Position numbers and translations under genes: made by a program. From Cytophagales bacterium (GTDB lineage Bacteria; Bacteroidota; Bacteroidia; Cytophagales; Spirosomataceae), in contig JAAFKE010000001.1 in assembly GCA_013298215.1 (NCBI GenBank), positions 196,692-260,691 of the forward strand: a stretch of 64,000 nucleotides of DNA. Reading direction: 5' to 3'. Positions within the stretch are counted from its first letter, which is position 1. Every line of letters begins with the position of its first letter. Below, piece by piece: positions 16,178-24,737 of the stretch. The notes beneath the pieces were generated by a model that ran no database searches, was not told the DNA's origin, and was given only the letters and a program-made list of their open reading frames with translations.

Positions 16178-17452
16178 CTATTGTTGGTCAATGGCCGCCA
16201 ATCGCAGGCTTACGGCGCGTTTGTGGGCTTCTAATTGCTCGGCCTCGGCCATGACCTCCACGGCTGGCCCAAGTGCTTGTAGCCCAAGCGGACTGATGCG
16301 CTGGAAGGTTATTTTTTTTACAAAGCTGTCTAACGAAACCCCGCTGTATGCCCGCGCGTAGCCGTTGGTGGGCAAAGTGTGGTTGGTTCCCGAGGCGTAG
16401 TCGCCGCAAGATTCGGGGGTGTAATTTCCCAAAAAGATAGAACCCGCGTTCACTATTTGTTCGGCTACTTCGTCGGAGTTGTCTATGCTCAAAATTAGGT
16501 GCTCGGCGGCGTAATCGTTCAGCAAGTCAATGGCCTCTTGCTGGTTTTTTACCAAAATGGCCTTGCTATTTTGGAGAGCCTGGGCGGCAAACTCGCGGCG
16601 TGGTAGGCTGGCCAACTGGGTGTCGAGTTCGGTTTGTACGTCAGCAATCAGACGCTCCGACGTAGAAACCAGCACCACTTGGCTGTCGGCCCCGTGTTCG
16701 GCCTGCGACAGCAGATCGGCGGCTACAAATGCGGCCACAGCGGTGTCGTCGGCATATACGGCCACTTCGCTCGGGCCAGCGGGCATATCAATGGCCAGCC
16801 CTTCTTTGTTTGCGAGCATCTTGGCCGCCATAACGTACTGATTGCCAGGCCCAAATATTTTGTAAACCTGCGGCACGCTTTGGGTGCCATATGCCATTGC
16901 GGCCACGGCTTGCGCTCCGCCAATTCTAAATATTTTGGTAATGCCAACCAACTGAGCCGCGTAGTAGATGGCGGGGTGGTTGCTGGGCGTACACAAAACT
17001 ACTTGCTCGCAACCCGCTATTTGGGCTGGCACACCCAGCATGAGCACCGTGCTAAACAGCGGGGCTGTGCCGCCAGGAACGTATAAACCTACCTTTTGGA
17101 TGCCCACCGACTTGCGCCAGCATACCACGCCAGGCATGGTCTCGATGCGTTCGACGGGTTGCTTTTGGGCTTCGTGAAATTTTCTTATGTTGGTATATGC
17201 CTGCCGAATGGCCGCTTTTAGTTCTTCCGAAAGTTGCCCCTCGGCAGCGGCTATTTCGGCGGTGTCCACCTCAATTTTATCCAAAAAAAGGTTGTCAAAT
17301 TCGAGCGCGTAATGTCTCAATGCGGCATCGCCCTCGGCTTTTACGCGCGCCAAAATGGGGGCAACGCGCTGCTCAATAACGGCCATTTGCTGCACTGGGC
17401 GCGCCAGCAGCGTTGGCCAGGTAGATTTGGGGGGGTGTTGTATCGTAATCAT
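16178..17452 (-). CDS. hisD: Histidinol dehydrogenase
   Basis: 424 residues, full length. FGPGNQYVMAAK and SQAEHGADSQVVL carry the metal- and substrate-binding residues (Q/H of the zinc site in QAEHG), and RAYSGVSLDSFVKKITFQ is the conserved carboxyl motif. It catalyses the last two steps of histidine synthesis, histidinol to histidine, with NAD. No other his gene adjoins it, so the pathway is dispersed or the gene is separated from its operon. It converges on coaD with two bases between the stops. A terminator for the upstream GMC gene separates it from that gene. Confidence 0.97.
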   Translation of the reverse strand: MITIQHPPKSTWPTLLARPVQQMAVIEQRVAPILARVKAEGDAALRHYALEFDNLFLDKIEVDTAEIAAAEGQLSEELKAAIRQAYTNIRKFHEAQKQPVERIETMPGVVCWRKSVGIQKVGLYVPGGTAPLFSTVLMLGVPAQIAGCEQVVLCTPSNHPAIYYAAQLVGITKIFRIGGAQAVAAMAYGTQSVPQVYKIFGPGNQYVMAAKMLANKEGLAIDMPAGPSEVAVYADDTAVAAFVAADLLSQAEHGADSQVVLVSTSERLIADVQTELDTQLASLPRREFAAQALQNSKAILVKNQQEAIDLLNDYAAEHLILSIDNSDEVAEQIVNAGSIFLGNYTPESCGDYASGTNHTLPTNGYARAYSGVSLDSFVKKITFQRISPLGLQALGPAVEVMAEAEQLEAHKRAVSLRLAAIDQQ

Positions 17453-17492
17453 GCCGTGGTAGCGCGGGTTTTTGCTTTGACGTTTGGCAATA

Positions 17493-17540
17493 AAAATACC
17501 GAAGTGCCAAATTTATAGTTAGACTTGGCACTTCGGTATT
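17493..17540 (-). terminator. Terminator after the GMC oxidoreductase gene
   Basis: AATACCGAAGTGCCAA (17495-17510) pairs perfectly with TTGGCACTTCGGTATT (17525-17540). On the minus strand the stem ends in a short U-run, 17-65 bases past the GMC stop. Confidence 0.85.
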
Positions 17541-17556
17541 GCTATTGACTTGTAAA

Positions 17557-19275
17557 CTACAAATTGCCCTTTTTGAGTTCCCCGACGGCAAAATCAGCGG
17601 CACGGGCCGTGAGCGCCATGTAGGTGAGCGAGGGGTTCACGCACGACGCCGAGGTCATGCAAGCGCCATCGGTTACGAACACGTTTTCGGCACCCCACAC
17701 CTGGTTGTTGGCGTTTAGCACCGATGTTTTAGCTTCTTTACCCATGCGTGCCGTACCCATTTCGTGGATTCCTATGCCGAGGTGCTTGGTGTTGTCGTTG
17801 TAGGGGCGGACGTTTTTGAGACCCGCCGCTTCGAGCATTTCGGCGGCATCGTTCATCATGTCAATGCGCATTTTACGTTCGTTTTCGCCGTAGGCGGCAT
17901 CAAAAATAATGAGTGGAATCCCCCATTTGTCTTTCTGGTCGGTCGATAAAGTCATGCGGTTGTTGGGATCTGGTAGTACTTCGCCAAAACCCCCAATACC
18001 CATGTTCCAAGGACCAGGGGCCGACAGTGAGTCTTTGAAAGCAGCTCCGAAGCCCTCCATTCCGTTGCCTCGGCCCCATCCAGCGCGGCTTGCACCACCC
18101 TGGTAGCCAAATCCGCGCAGGTAGTCGCGCTTGTCGTTGCCCCAGTTTCGGTAGCGTGGAATGTACACGCCGTTGGCACGGCGACCGTAATAATACATAT
18201 CCTCCATGCCGTCATAATTGCCGCTTGCGCCCACGGCCAAGTGGTGGTCCATAATATTTCGGCCCAACATATCGCTTTCGTTGCCCAGCCCGTTGGGGTG
18301 CCGTGCCGATTTCGAGTTCATCAAAATAGAGGTACTGGCAAAGGCGGAGGCGTTCAAAAATATAATTTTGGCGTAGTATTCGCGCACCTCCATGGTATTT
18401 TGGTCAATGACGCGCACGCCTTTGGCCCGCCCTTTGGTTTCGTCATACAGTACCTCGGTCACGATCGAGTCGGGGCGCAGGGTAAGGTTGCCCGTTTTGA
18501 CGGCGGCTGGCAACGTGGCCGACTGCGTGCTGAAATAGCCGCCGTAAGGGCAGCCACGCATACACATATTGCGGTACTGGCAAGCAGCACGTCCCAGCTC
18601 GGTTTGCCAATCTTCTGGCTTAGTGAGGTGCGCCACCCGACCGATGGTCATTTTGCGGGCGGCAAACTTTTTTTCCATGCGGCTTTTCACTTCTTTTTCC
18701 ACGCAGTTCAACTCCATGGCTGGCTGAAACTCCCCGTCGGGCAGCACGTCCAAACCGTCTTTCGAACCGCTGATGCCCGCAAATTTCTCCACGTAGCTGT
18801 ACCAAGGAGCCAGGTCACTGTATCTGATGGGCCAGTCTATGGCAACGCCTTCTTTGCCATTGGCCAAAAAGTCTTCTTCGTTCCAACGGTAGCTTTGCCG
18901 CCCCCACAGCAGCGACCGCCCGCCCACGTGGTAGGCCCTGATCCAGTCGATGGGGCGTTTTTCGATGATGGGGTTTTGCTTGTCGTTTTCAAAGAGGTAG
19001 CGGTGTTCTTCGTTGGCGGTGTAGCCAGTGCGCATTCCGAGGTAGTATTCCTCGGCGGCCTGGGTGGTCACGCGGCCCCGGTGGGGGAGCTCCCACGGGT
19101 TTTTGTTGGCTGTTTCGTAGTCGGTTATGTGTTTTATGTCCCGTCCACGCTCAATCATAATGGTTTTTAGCCCTTTTTCGGTCAATTCTTTGGCAGCCCA
19201 GCCGCCCGATATTCCCGATCCGACCACGATTGCATCGTAGGTATTGGCTTCGGTTGCTTTCAAGTTTAAGTTCAT
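17557..19275 (-). CDS. GMC-family oxidoreductase (gluconate dehydrogenase-like large subunit)
   Basis: 572 residues. The FAD-binding Rossmann motif is VVGSGISGGWAAKEL at about residues 16-30. The carboxyl end has HEMGTARMG and NPSLTYMALTARAADF, the active-site His and the closing FAD motif of GMC enzymes. A four-cysteine-like stretch, CQYRNMCMRGCPYGG, appears mid-protein as in the gluconate 2-dehydrogenase and sorbitol dehydrogenase FAD subunits. It is likely to oxidise a sugar or polyol and pass electrons on. The Tat-exported subunit-3 gene lies just upstream (36 bases) in the same direction, so the two probably form a complex. No cytochrome subunit is adjacent. Confidence 0.92.
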   Translation of the reverse strand: MNLNLKATEANTYDAIVVGSGISGGWAAKELTEKGLKTIMIERGRDIKHITDYETANKNPWELPHRGRVTTQAAEEYYLGMRTGYTANEEHRYLFENDKQNPIIEKRPIDWIRAYHVGGRSLLWGRQSYRWNEEDFLANGKEGVAIDWPIRYSDLAPWYSYVEKFAGISGSKDGLDVLPDGEFQPAMELNCVEKEVKSRMEKKFAARKMTIGRVAHLTKPEDWQTELGRAACQYRNMCMRGCPYGGYFSTQSATLPAAVKTGNLTLRPDSIVTEVLYDETKGRAKGVRVIDQNTMEVREYYAKIIFLNASAFASTSILMNSKSARHPNGLGNESDMLGRNIMDHHLAVGASGNYDGMEDMYYYGRRANGVYIPRYRNWGNDKRDYLRGFGYQGGASRAGWGRGNGMEGFGAAFKDSLSAPGPWNMGIGGFGEVLPDPNNRMTLSTDQKDKWGIPLIIFDAAYGENERKMRIDMMNDAAEMLEAAGLKNVRPYNDNTKHLGIGIHEMGTARMGKEAKTSVLNANNQVWGAENVFVTDGACMTSASCVNPSLTYMALTARAADFAVGELKKGNL

Positions 19276-19311
19276 TGGGTGTAGTAAAATGTATGGAAAC
19301 TATATCTAAAA

Positions 19312-19854
19312 TTACATAGCCCACGCCTTTTGGCCTGGCTTCAGTTTGGTGGATCCTTCGTAGCGTCCTGGCACAGCCACGTAGGCCAGTGCTTTGGTGG
19401 CACCTGGTTCGGACGTAAAATACCCGAGCAGTGTTAGCTCCTTGGCCATGCGCCAAAACTGGCCTTTTTCTTTGTCCAATTTAGTAAGCAACTCGGTGCG
19501 TTGAACGGGAGTGGCCAACACAAAAGTTTTTTTGTAGGCGGCCTTGCTGTCGTCGTTGAGCTTTGTTAGTCCGTCCATAAATGCCTTTTGAGCGTCTTCT
19601 TTGTAGCAATCTTTGAGCATAAGTTGCACAAAAGCGGGCACTTTGGCATCTTTTGCGCCAGGCGTTTTGGTACGCGGAATAATCATTTCGGTAACTTCGG
19701 CCACCAATTTCATCTGGTTGGCATCGAACGCAAACGTGCCCGCCGCAGGGGCGCTGGCATTCGCTAAATTATCGGACATGGCCATCAGCGTGGGTGCCGA
19801 CAGCGTGCCGCCCATCAACAACGCCACGCGGGCAAGTGCATCTCTCCTGTTCAT
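19312..19854 (-). CDS. Gluconate 2-dehydrogenase subunit 3-like protein (Tat signal)
   Basis: 180 residues. The amino end (MNRRDALARVALLMGG) looks like a Tat signal with twin arginines. The mature part contains EVTEMIIPRTKTPGAKDAKVP, typical of the gluconate 2-dehydrogenase subunit 3 family. In related complexes this small subunit accompanies the GMC flavoprotein through the Tat system, which fits the large subunit having no signal of its own. It lies 36 bases upstream of that gene. Confidence 0.9.
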   Translation of the reverse strand: MNRRDALARVALLMGGTLSAPTLMAMSDNLANASAPAAGTFAFDANQMKLVAEVTEMIIPRTKTPGAKDAKVPAFVQLMLKDCYKEDAQKAFMDGLTKLNDDSKAAYKKTFVLATPVQRTELLTKLDKEKGQFWRMAKELTLLGYFTSEPGATKALAYVAVPGRYEGSTKLKPGQKAWAM

Positions 19855-20043
19855 TATTGGTTAAGTTTTTGTTTAAACTAAATTCTTACAAAAATACTAA
19901 AATTTACGGCTTTATAAACACAAAAAGCAGCCAACGGCTTTTTTTACTACCAACAGCCCAAAATAATTGCAACCGTGCTTTTGGCTGTTTACGACTCTTT
20001 GCCTAATATTGGAACCGTAATCTCAAAAAAAATATTGACGACC

Positions 20044-21309
20044 ATGAAAAAAATCGCCCTGCTCTTTATTTTTATCGTTCAGTTTGCCAGTGCGCAGCTA
20101 CTACTGCCCGCCAAAACCCCCGAGAGCGTAGGGTTTAGCACCGATCGGCTCAAACAGATCGACCGTGTTTTTCAAGAATACATCGACAAAAAATACCAAG
20201 CGGGGATTATGGCGATGGTTGTGCGCGACGGCCAAATTGTGTATTACAAAGCCCTCGGCTACGACGATTTTGAGACCAAAACCCCACTACAACGCGACGG
20301 AATAATCAGGATTGCTTCGCAGACCAAGGCCATCACCAGCACCGCCGTTATGATGCTTTACGAAGAAGGGCGTTTTTTGTTAGACGATCCCATCTCTAAG
20401 TACATCCCAAGTTTCAAAGATCCAAAAGTGATTGACAAGTTCAACGAAAAGGATACCACTTTCACGTCGGTGGCCGCCAAGCGCGAGATCACCATCCGCG
20501 ACCTGCTCACCCACACATCGGGCATTGGCTACCCAGGCATCGGCTCGGCCGAAGCAAAGGCTCTGTACGCTAAATACAAAATCCCGAGTGGCATTGGTAC
20601 GCCCAACGATAAACTAAGCGATGTCATCAACGCCCTTGCCGCCCTGCCGCTCATGCACAGCCCCGGCGAAAAATGGACATACGGACTCAACATTGATGTG
20701 CTGGGTTATTTGGTAGAGGTAGTTTCTGGCAAGACCCTGGCCGACTTTTTGCAGCAACGCATCTTCGAGCCATTGGGAATGAAAGACACCTATTTTTACC
20801 TGCCAGCCGCCAAACACAACCGCCTGACAACCCTCTACGCCGAGTTCAATAAGATCACAATAAAAATGCCCAAAAGTATTCCTTCCGTCGATTTTCCGAA
20901 AATGAGCGGCTCGTTTTATTCGGGTGGGGCGGGTTTGGTTTCGACGGCCTACGACTACGCCATTTTTTTGCAGATGTTTCTCAACGGTGGCCGCTACAAC
21001 GGCAAAATGCTGCTGAGTCCCACTACCATTGCCACCATGACCAACAACCAGATCGGCGACCTGAACCTGGGCGCTCGCAAATTTGGGTTGGGTTTTGCGG
21101 TAGGCACAGCGCGTGAGGCCGCCCGCCTGCCGCCGTCGGCGCGGATGTTTGAGTGGGGCGGTATTTTTGGCACAACCTACTGGGTAGATCCTCAGCAAAA
21201 CCTCACTGCCATACTCATAACCCAAAAGTATCCAAATTCCTACGGCGATTTAAACGACAAATTTAAGGTGCTGGTCTACCAGGCCATCGAGCGAATGAAC
21301 CCAAATTAA
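20044..21309 (+). CDS. Secreted serine hydrolase (beta-lactamase class C/esterase family)
   Basis: 421 residues from the ATG at 20044, chosen because it begins a signal peptide (about 1-19, ending ASA). The fold is class C beta-lactamase/D-Ala-D-Ala peptidase: the nucleophile motif ASQTKAITSTAV is SxxK (about residues 80-90), the Tyr motif is WTYGLNIDVLGYL, and the third motif is EWGGIFGTTYW (H/K-x-G replaced by W-G-G, as in many esterase-type members). It may be an esterase, transacylase or peptidase rather than a beta-lactamase. It is convergent with the T9SS cargo gene, one base between stops. Confidence 0.9.
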   Translation: MKKIALLFIFIVQFASAQLLLPAKTPESVGFSTDRLKQIDRVFQEYIDKKYQAGIMAMVVRDGQIVYYKALGYDDFETKTPLQRDGIIRIASQTKAITSTAVMMLYEEGRFLLDDPISKYIPSFKDPKVIDKFNEKDTTFTSVAAKREITIRDLLTHTSGIGYPGIGSAEAKALYAKYKIPSGIGTPNDKLSDVINALAALPLMHSPGEKWTYGLNIDVLGYLVEVVSGKTLADFLQQRIFEPLGMKDTYFYLPAAKHNRLTTLYAEFNKITIKMPKSIPSVDFPKMSGSFYSGGAGLVSTAYDYAIFLQMFLNGGRYNGKMLLSPTTIATMTNNQIGDLNLGARKFGLGFAVGTAREAARLPPSARMFEWGGIFGTTYWVDPQQNLTAILITQKYPNSYGDLNDKFKVLVYQAIERMNPN

Positions 21310-21310
21310 A

Positions 21311-22735
21311 CTATCGAATCAAAATAAAATAACCGTTTTTTCGGAATGCCTGCCCAGTTTGGTTTTGCGCCTCAATGGTGTAAGAATACGTACCAACTGG
21401 CGCGGGTTGGCCCTCCAAGCGGCCGTCCCAGACCTGCGCCCGCAATGTGGTGCTGAACACTGGCACACCCCACGAATTGAAAATAGACATTTTGAAGGTT
21501 TTGTTGAGCCCCGTCCCCATAATCAGTAAGACATCGTTCGTGCCGTCGCCGTTGGGCGAAAAAACCGTTGGCACGTACATACTGCCGAGCGTGTTGCACA
21601 ACAGCGGAGGCGGCAGCACGCAAACCTCGTTGCTCACCACCGTGCCCGTGGGGGTTTCGATTCGCACGCGGTAGCAGCTGCCCAAGCCGCAGGATGGGTC
21701 TTGGTCGGTGGCCGTTGTTTGGTTTTGTTCGGCCACAACCAGCCAGTCGTTTTGGTTTAAAAGAACAGTAGTTTTGGTTGGAACCATTTCGGGTGCCGTG
21801 GCCCATACCAAGTCGTTGGTTGTTTCGCGCTGATCGACCGACAGGACTGCGTTGCAGATGACGTTCGACTCGAAGCCGACCACGCAACTGTCGGTGGGTT
21901 GAACCTTAAAACAAGCAAAATCGGTGCTGTCGATTAGTACCCTAATCCTCCGATTTTCGATTCGGGTAACGCTCCCGGTGGATTCAAAAACGCCCGCACC
22001 CACTTTACGCAGCAACAGCAACTCGATTTCGTCGGGGTTGTCGATCACGATCTCGGCGGTGAGGCCACTGATGGTTGTTATTTGTTCTAAGCGCGGTTTT
22101 TGTGTCACTATTTTTGGCACAACAACCCTTCGGGCTCGCCCGCCGCACTGCCCGATGCGGTATATTCCTTGCACCTCCACCACTTTGGGCACCGCGTTTT
22201 GGTAGGTGTACGTCTGAGAAAAGGGGGCAATTTTAGAGATGACCTCCACGTTTTCGGCCCCTCCGAAGTTCCAATTTACACCGTAGGTATCATACGTATT
22301 ATTGGCCGATCTGGGTACGGTGAGTTTCACCGAGCCGTTGCCACAGGTACTGAGCGAAAAAACGGGGGGGAGCGTGTCGCGCACGGTTATGGTGCGGCAC
22401 TCGCGGAGCTTTTTGCCGTCTCTTTCGGCCAATTGTAGCACCACGTAGCTACCTGCTTTGAGATACTTGAAAGCCGCCGAAGAGTCGGTAACGGGCGTGT
22501 AGGCACTCGGGCTGCCCCCTTTGTAGTCGAACACGTACCGCACGTTGGTGGCACCCTGGGCGGTATTGGCCACGTTGAGCGTGAGCGGCACGCAACCAGC
22601 GGTGATGGGCGCAAAAAAACCGCCCAAACCATAGGTGTTGTCGGTACAAACGTTGGTGTTTTGAGCAATCAAATAGCGCTGGCCCAACAGCAGAAGTACC
22701 CAGAATAGAGGAACAGTGTGCTTCAACCAATACAT
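21311..22735 (-). CDS. T9SS type B sorting domain (gliding motility-associated C-terminal) protein
   Basis: 474 residues from the ATG at 22735, which begins a signal peptide (about 1-25). An amino part shows PKD-like beta-sandwich features (PLTLNVANTAQGATNVRYVF) and several paired cysteines. The last ~90 residues are a CHU_C-type domain: VPTVFSPNGDGTNDVLLI, FNSWGVPVF and VGTYSYTIEA. That domain sends proteins through the type IX secretion system to the cell surface or medium. The ligand or function of the mature part is not recognisable. It is divergently transcribed from ctlX. Confidence 0.9.
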   Translation of the reverse strand: MYWLKHTVPLFWVLLLLGQRYLIAQNTNVCTDNTYGLGGFFAPITAGCVPLTLNVANTAQGATNVRYVFDYKGGSPSAYTPVTDSSAAFKYLKAGSYVVLQLAERDGKKLRECRTITVRDTLPPVFSLSTCGNGSVKLTVPRSANNTYDTYGVNWNFGGAENVEVISKIAPFSQTYTYQNAVPKVVEVQGIYRIGQCGGRARRVVVPKIVTQKPRLEQITTISGLTAEIVIDNPDEIELLLLRKVGAGVFESTGSVTRIENRRIRVLIDSTDFACFKVQPTDSCVVGFESNVICNAVLSVDQRETTNDLVWATAPEMVPTKTTVLLNQNDWLVVAEQNQTTATDQDPSCGLGSCYRVRIETPTGTVVSNEVCVLPPPLLCNTLGSMYVPTVFSPNGDGTNDVLLIMGTGLNKTFKMSIFNSWGVPVFSTTLRAQVWDGRLEGQPAPVGTYSYTIEAQNQTGQAFRKNGYFILIR

Positions 22736-22906
22736 TTGGGGAACGGGTAGGGTGTGCATTGGCCTGTGGGCAATGTGAACAACTTTGTAAAGTTGGTGAA
22801 TTACCGCTTTACAACGCCAAATGCACCCGCAAATTGTTTTTTTGTTCGACCCACAACGCAAAAAATCAATTCGTCGCCGATTCTTTTATCTGACCAAAGA
22901 CATTTG

Positions 22907-22914
22907 TACTTTTG
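22907..22914 (+). promoter_or_regulatory. -7 element upstream of ctlX
   Basis: TACTTTTG fits TAnnTTTG and lies 30 bases before the GTG start. The upstream -33 position shows TTC rather than TTG, so this is a partial match. Confidence 0.4.
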
Positions 22915-22944
22915 TGATCTAACCGTAATTCAACGACAACCACC

Positions 22945-23895
22945 GTGCAGAACTCATTCTACAAAACTCAGCCCCAAAGCACATCGCACATCCTGATGGT
23001 TCGCCCGGTGCGGTTTGGTTTTAACGAACAAACTGCCGACAGCAACGCTTTTCAGGACGTAAAGTTGGCCGCCCAAACTAAAGACGTGGCCCAAGACGAT
23101 GCCCGCCGCGAGTTCGACGACATGGTGGCCCAACTTCGGGTTGCTGGCGTGAACGTGACCGTGGTCGAGGACACGCCCGAGCCTTTTACGCCCGATTCTA
23201 TTTTTCCCAACAACTGGGTGTCGTTTCACCAGAGCGGAAAAATAGTTTTGTACCCCATGCAGGCCCAAAACCGCCGCTTAGAACGTCGAATGGACTTGAT
23301 AGAAAGCCTCAAAGACAAATTTCAGGTCGAACAAATCATTGACCTTACGTACTTTGAAGAGCAGGGTAAGTTTTTGGAGGGAACCGGCAGCATGGTGCTG
23401 GACAGACGCTACAAAACGGCCTACGCGTGCGTGTCGCCCCGCACCCACCCAGAGGTACTGGCCGCTTTTGCCAACGCCATGGGTTATCAGGTTGTTCAAT
23501 TTGAAGCTGCCGACCAAAATGGCAAGGCCGTTTACCACACCAATGTATTGATGTGCATCGGCGACAACTTTGCAGTGGTTTGCCTAACGGCCATTACGGA
23601 CCCCGACCAGCGGCAGCAGGTGCGCAATTCGCTGATTAATTCGGGCAAAAATGTGGTTGAAATATCCCACCAGCAAATGAATAACTTTGCGGGCAATATG
23701 CTGATGGTCAGCACGAAGCGAGATGAGAAACTGCTCGTTATGTCTACGACGGCCTACCAATCTCTGACCGCCAAACAGCGCGACGAGTTGAACGACTACG
23801 CCCAGCTGACTCATTTCGACCTGTCGATGATTGAGGGCAACGGCGGCGGATCGGCGCGGTGCATGATGGCCGAGGTGCATTTGCCGCCCAGGTAG
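22945..23895 (+). CDS. ctlX: Citrulline utilization hydrolase CtlX
   Basis: 316 residues. It belongs to the amidinotransferase/arginine deiminase superfamily. PDSIFPNNWVSFH carries the substrate-binding Asp, HTNVLMCIGD the His, and GGGSARCMMAEV the nucleophilic Cys near the end. CtlX acts on citrulline in gut and environmental Bacteroidota. The start codon is GTG at 22945: a stop precedes it in frame and a promoter-like element sits 30 bases before. It stands alone here, without other arginine or citrulline genes next to it. Confidence 0.9.
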   Translation: MQNSFYKTQPQSTSHILMVRPVRFGFNEQTADSNAFQDVKLAAQTKDVAQDDARREFDDMVAQLRVAGVNVTVVEDTPEPFTPDSIFPNNWVSFHQSGKIVLYPMQAQNRRLERRMDLIESLKDKFQVEQIIDLTYFEEQGKFLEGTGSMVLDRRYKTAYACVSPRTHPEVLAAFANAMGYQVVQFEAADQNGKAVYHTNVLMCIGDNFAVVCLTAITDPDQRQQVRNSLINSGKNVVEISHQQMNNFAGNMLMVSTKRDEKLLVMSTTAYQSLTAKQRDELNDYAQLTHFDLSMIEGNGGGSARCMMAEVHLPPR

Positions 23896-24013
23896 CGGCC
23901 ATTGATAAGACGACCGTTTTGATTGGCGAATTTGTCCTAACCGATTGTATAAGATGTCTTTACTTATGATCCATTTATTGCGATACAGTAACAAAAAACA
24001 TAATCAAACCATC

Positions 24014-24499
24014 ATGAAAATCACTTTTTTAGTCGCCCTTCTCTATTTCATTAATATCCAAAGCAACCAAGCGCAAACACTCAGGTACTTTGAGTTTAGT
24101 ACCCGGTGTGGACACAACGAGTGGAGAGATACGTCGTTTGTGGTTGCTACCAACAACCCTGCCGTAATTACCTTAGTCGAAAGTGAGTTGCAAAAAATAC
24201 CAGCAAATAGGGGACTGTTTATAAACGGTGCATTGGCAATGGGTAGCAACGGGTATAACAAAAATGCCTCTTATGAATTCCCCTGGCACATTGTTGAAAA
24301 CGATTGGACATTGGTAGAAGTTGCAATAGAACTATGCGATGGCTGCCCTTATACTGATGTTTCGCTCAACCTTAACTATTGGGTCAATACCGTGAAACGA
24401 TACTGTGGCTGGAGTACAAGAATAAAACGAGAAGTGTTTCCATGCAAACAGATTTGTATTCCAGCCGTCACCAAAAAACTTACCGCAAATACCAATTAA
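24014..24499 (+). CDS. Small secreted protein, BP74-like
   Basis: 161 residues from the ATG at 24014, which begins a signal peptide (about 1-19, ending QA). The mature part begins RYFEF and contains ATNNPAVITLVESEL, FPWHIVENDWTLVEVAIELCDG and a closing YCGWSTRIKREV. This order of motifs resembles the BP74 amino-terminal domain, known from Dictyostelium adhesion modulators and found in scattered bacteria as secreted proteins. Six cysteines in the mature part suggest disulphides. Function in bacteria is not established. No partner gene is apparent on either side. Confidence 0.7.
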   Translation: MKITFLVALLYFINIQSNQAQTLRYFEFSTRCGHNEWRDTSFVVATNNPAVITLVESELQKIPANRGLFINGALAMGSNGYNKNASYEFPWHIVENDWTLVEVAIELCDGCPYTDVSLNLNYWVNTVKRYCGWSTRIKREVFPCKQICIPAVTKKLTANTN

Positions 24500-24737
24500 T
24501 ACTACCCCGTGACCACCTCGTTGAAGTGCCGCTCCAGGTATACTTATACCAAATGCTTGATTTTGGTAGGTATTTTAGTGCTTAAAAAAATATAAATTGC
24601 TCCTGTTTTCGGGCAAGTATAAAACACCCTACCTTTACTTTTCAAAACTGATAAGCTATCGTACTCTGTTTAAGCAGGCGAAAACACCGCGTTTATCTTT
24701 AAAGCTAAAATACTCTATTATAAAAACAACACCTACA

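Noticed and set aside
18241-19170. Long open frame of 309 codons on the plus strand
   Set aside because: It lies antisense to the GMC oxidoreductase gene and shows no domain or signal; third-position bias of the real gene explains it.
24502-24543. Short GC-rich minus-strand coding-like fragment (VYLERHFNEVVTG then stop)
   Set aside because: Only 13 codons; no inverted repeats or further transposase trace nearby, so an IS remnant cannot be supported.
24537-24550. Palindrome GGTATA-CT-TATACC upstream of the PVC cytochrome
   Set aside because: Short, AT-rich and 188 bases from the start; such palindromes occur by chance.
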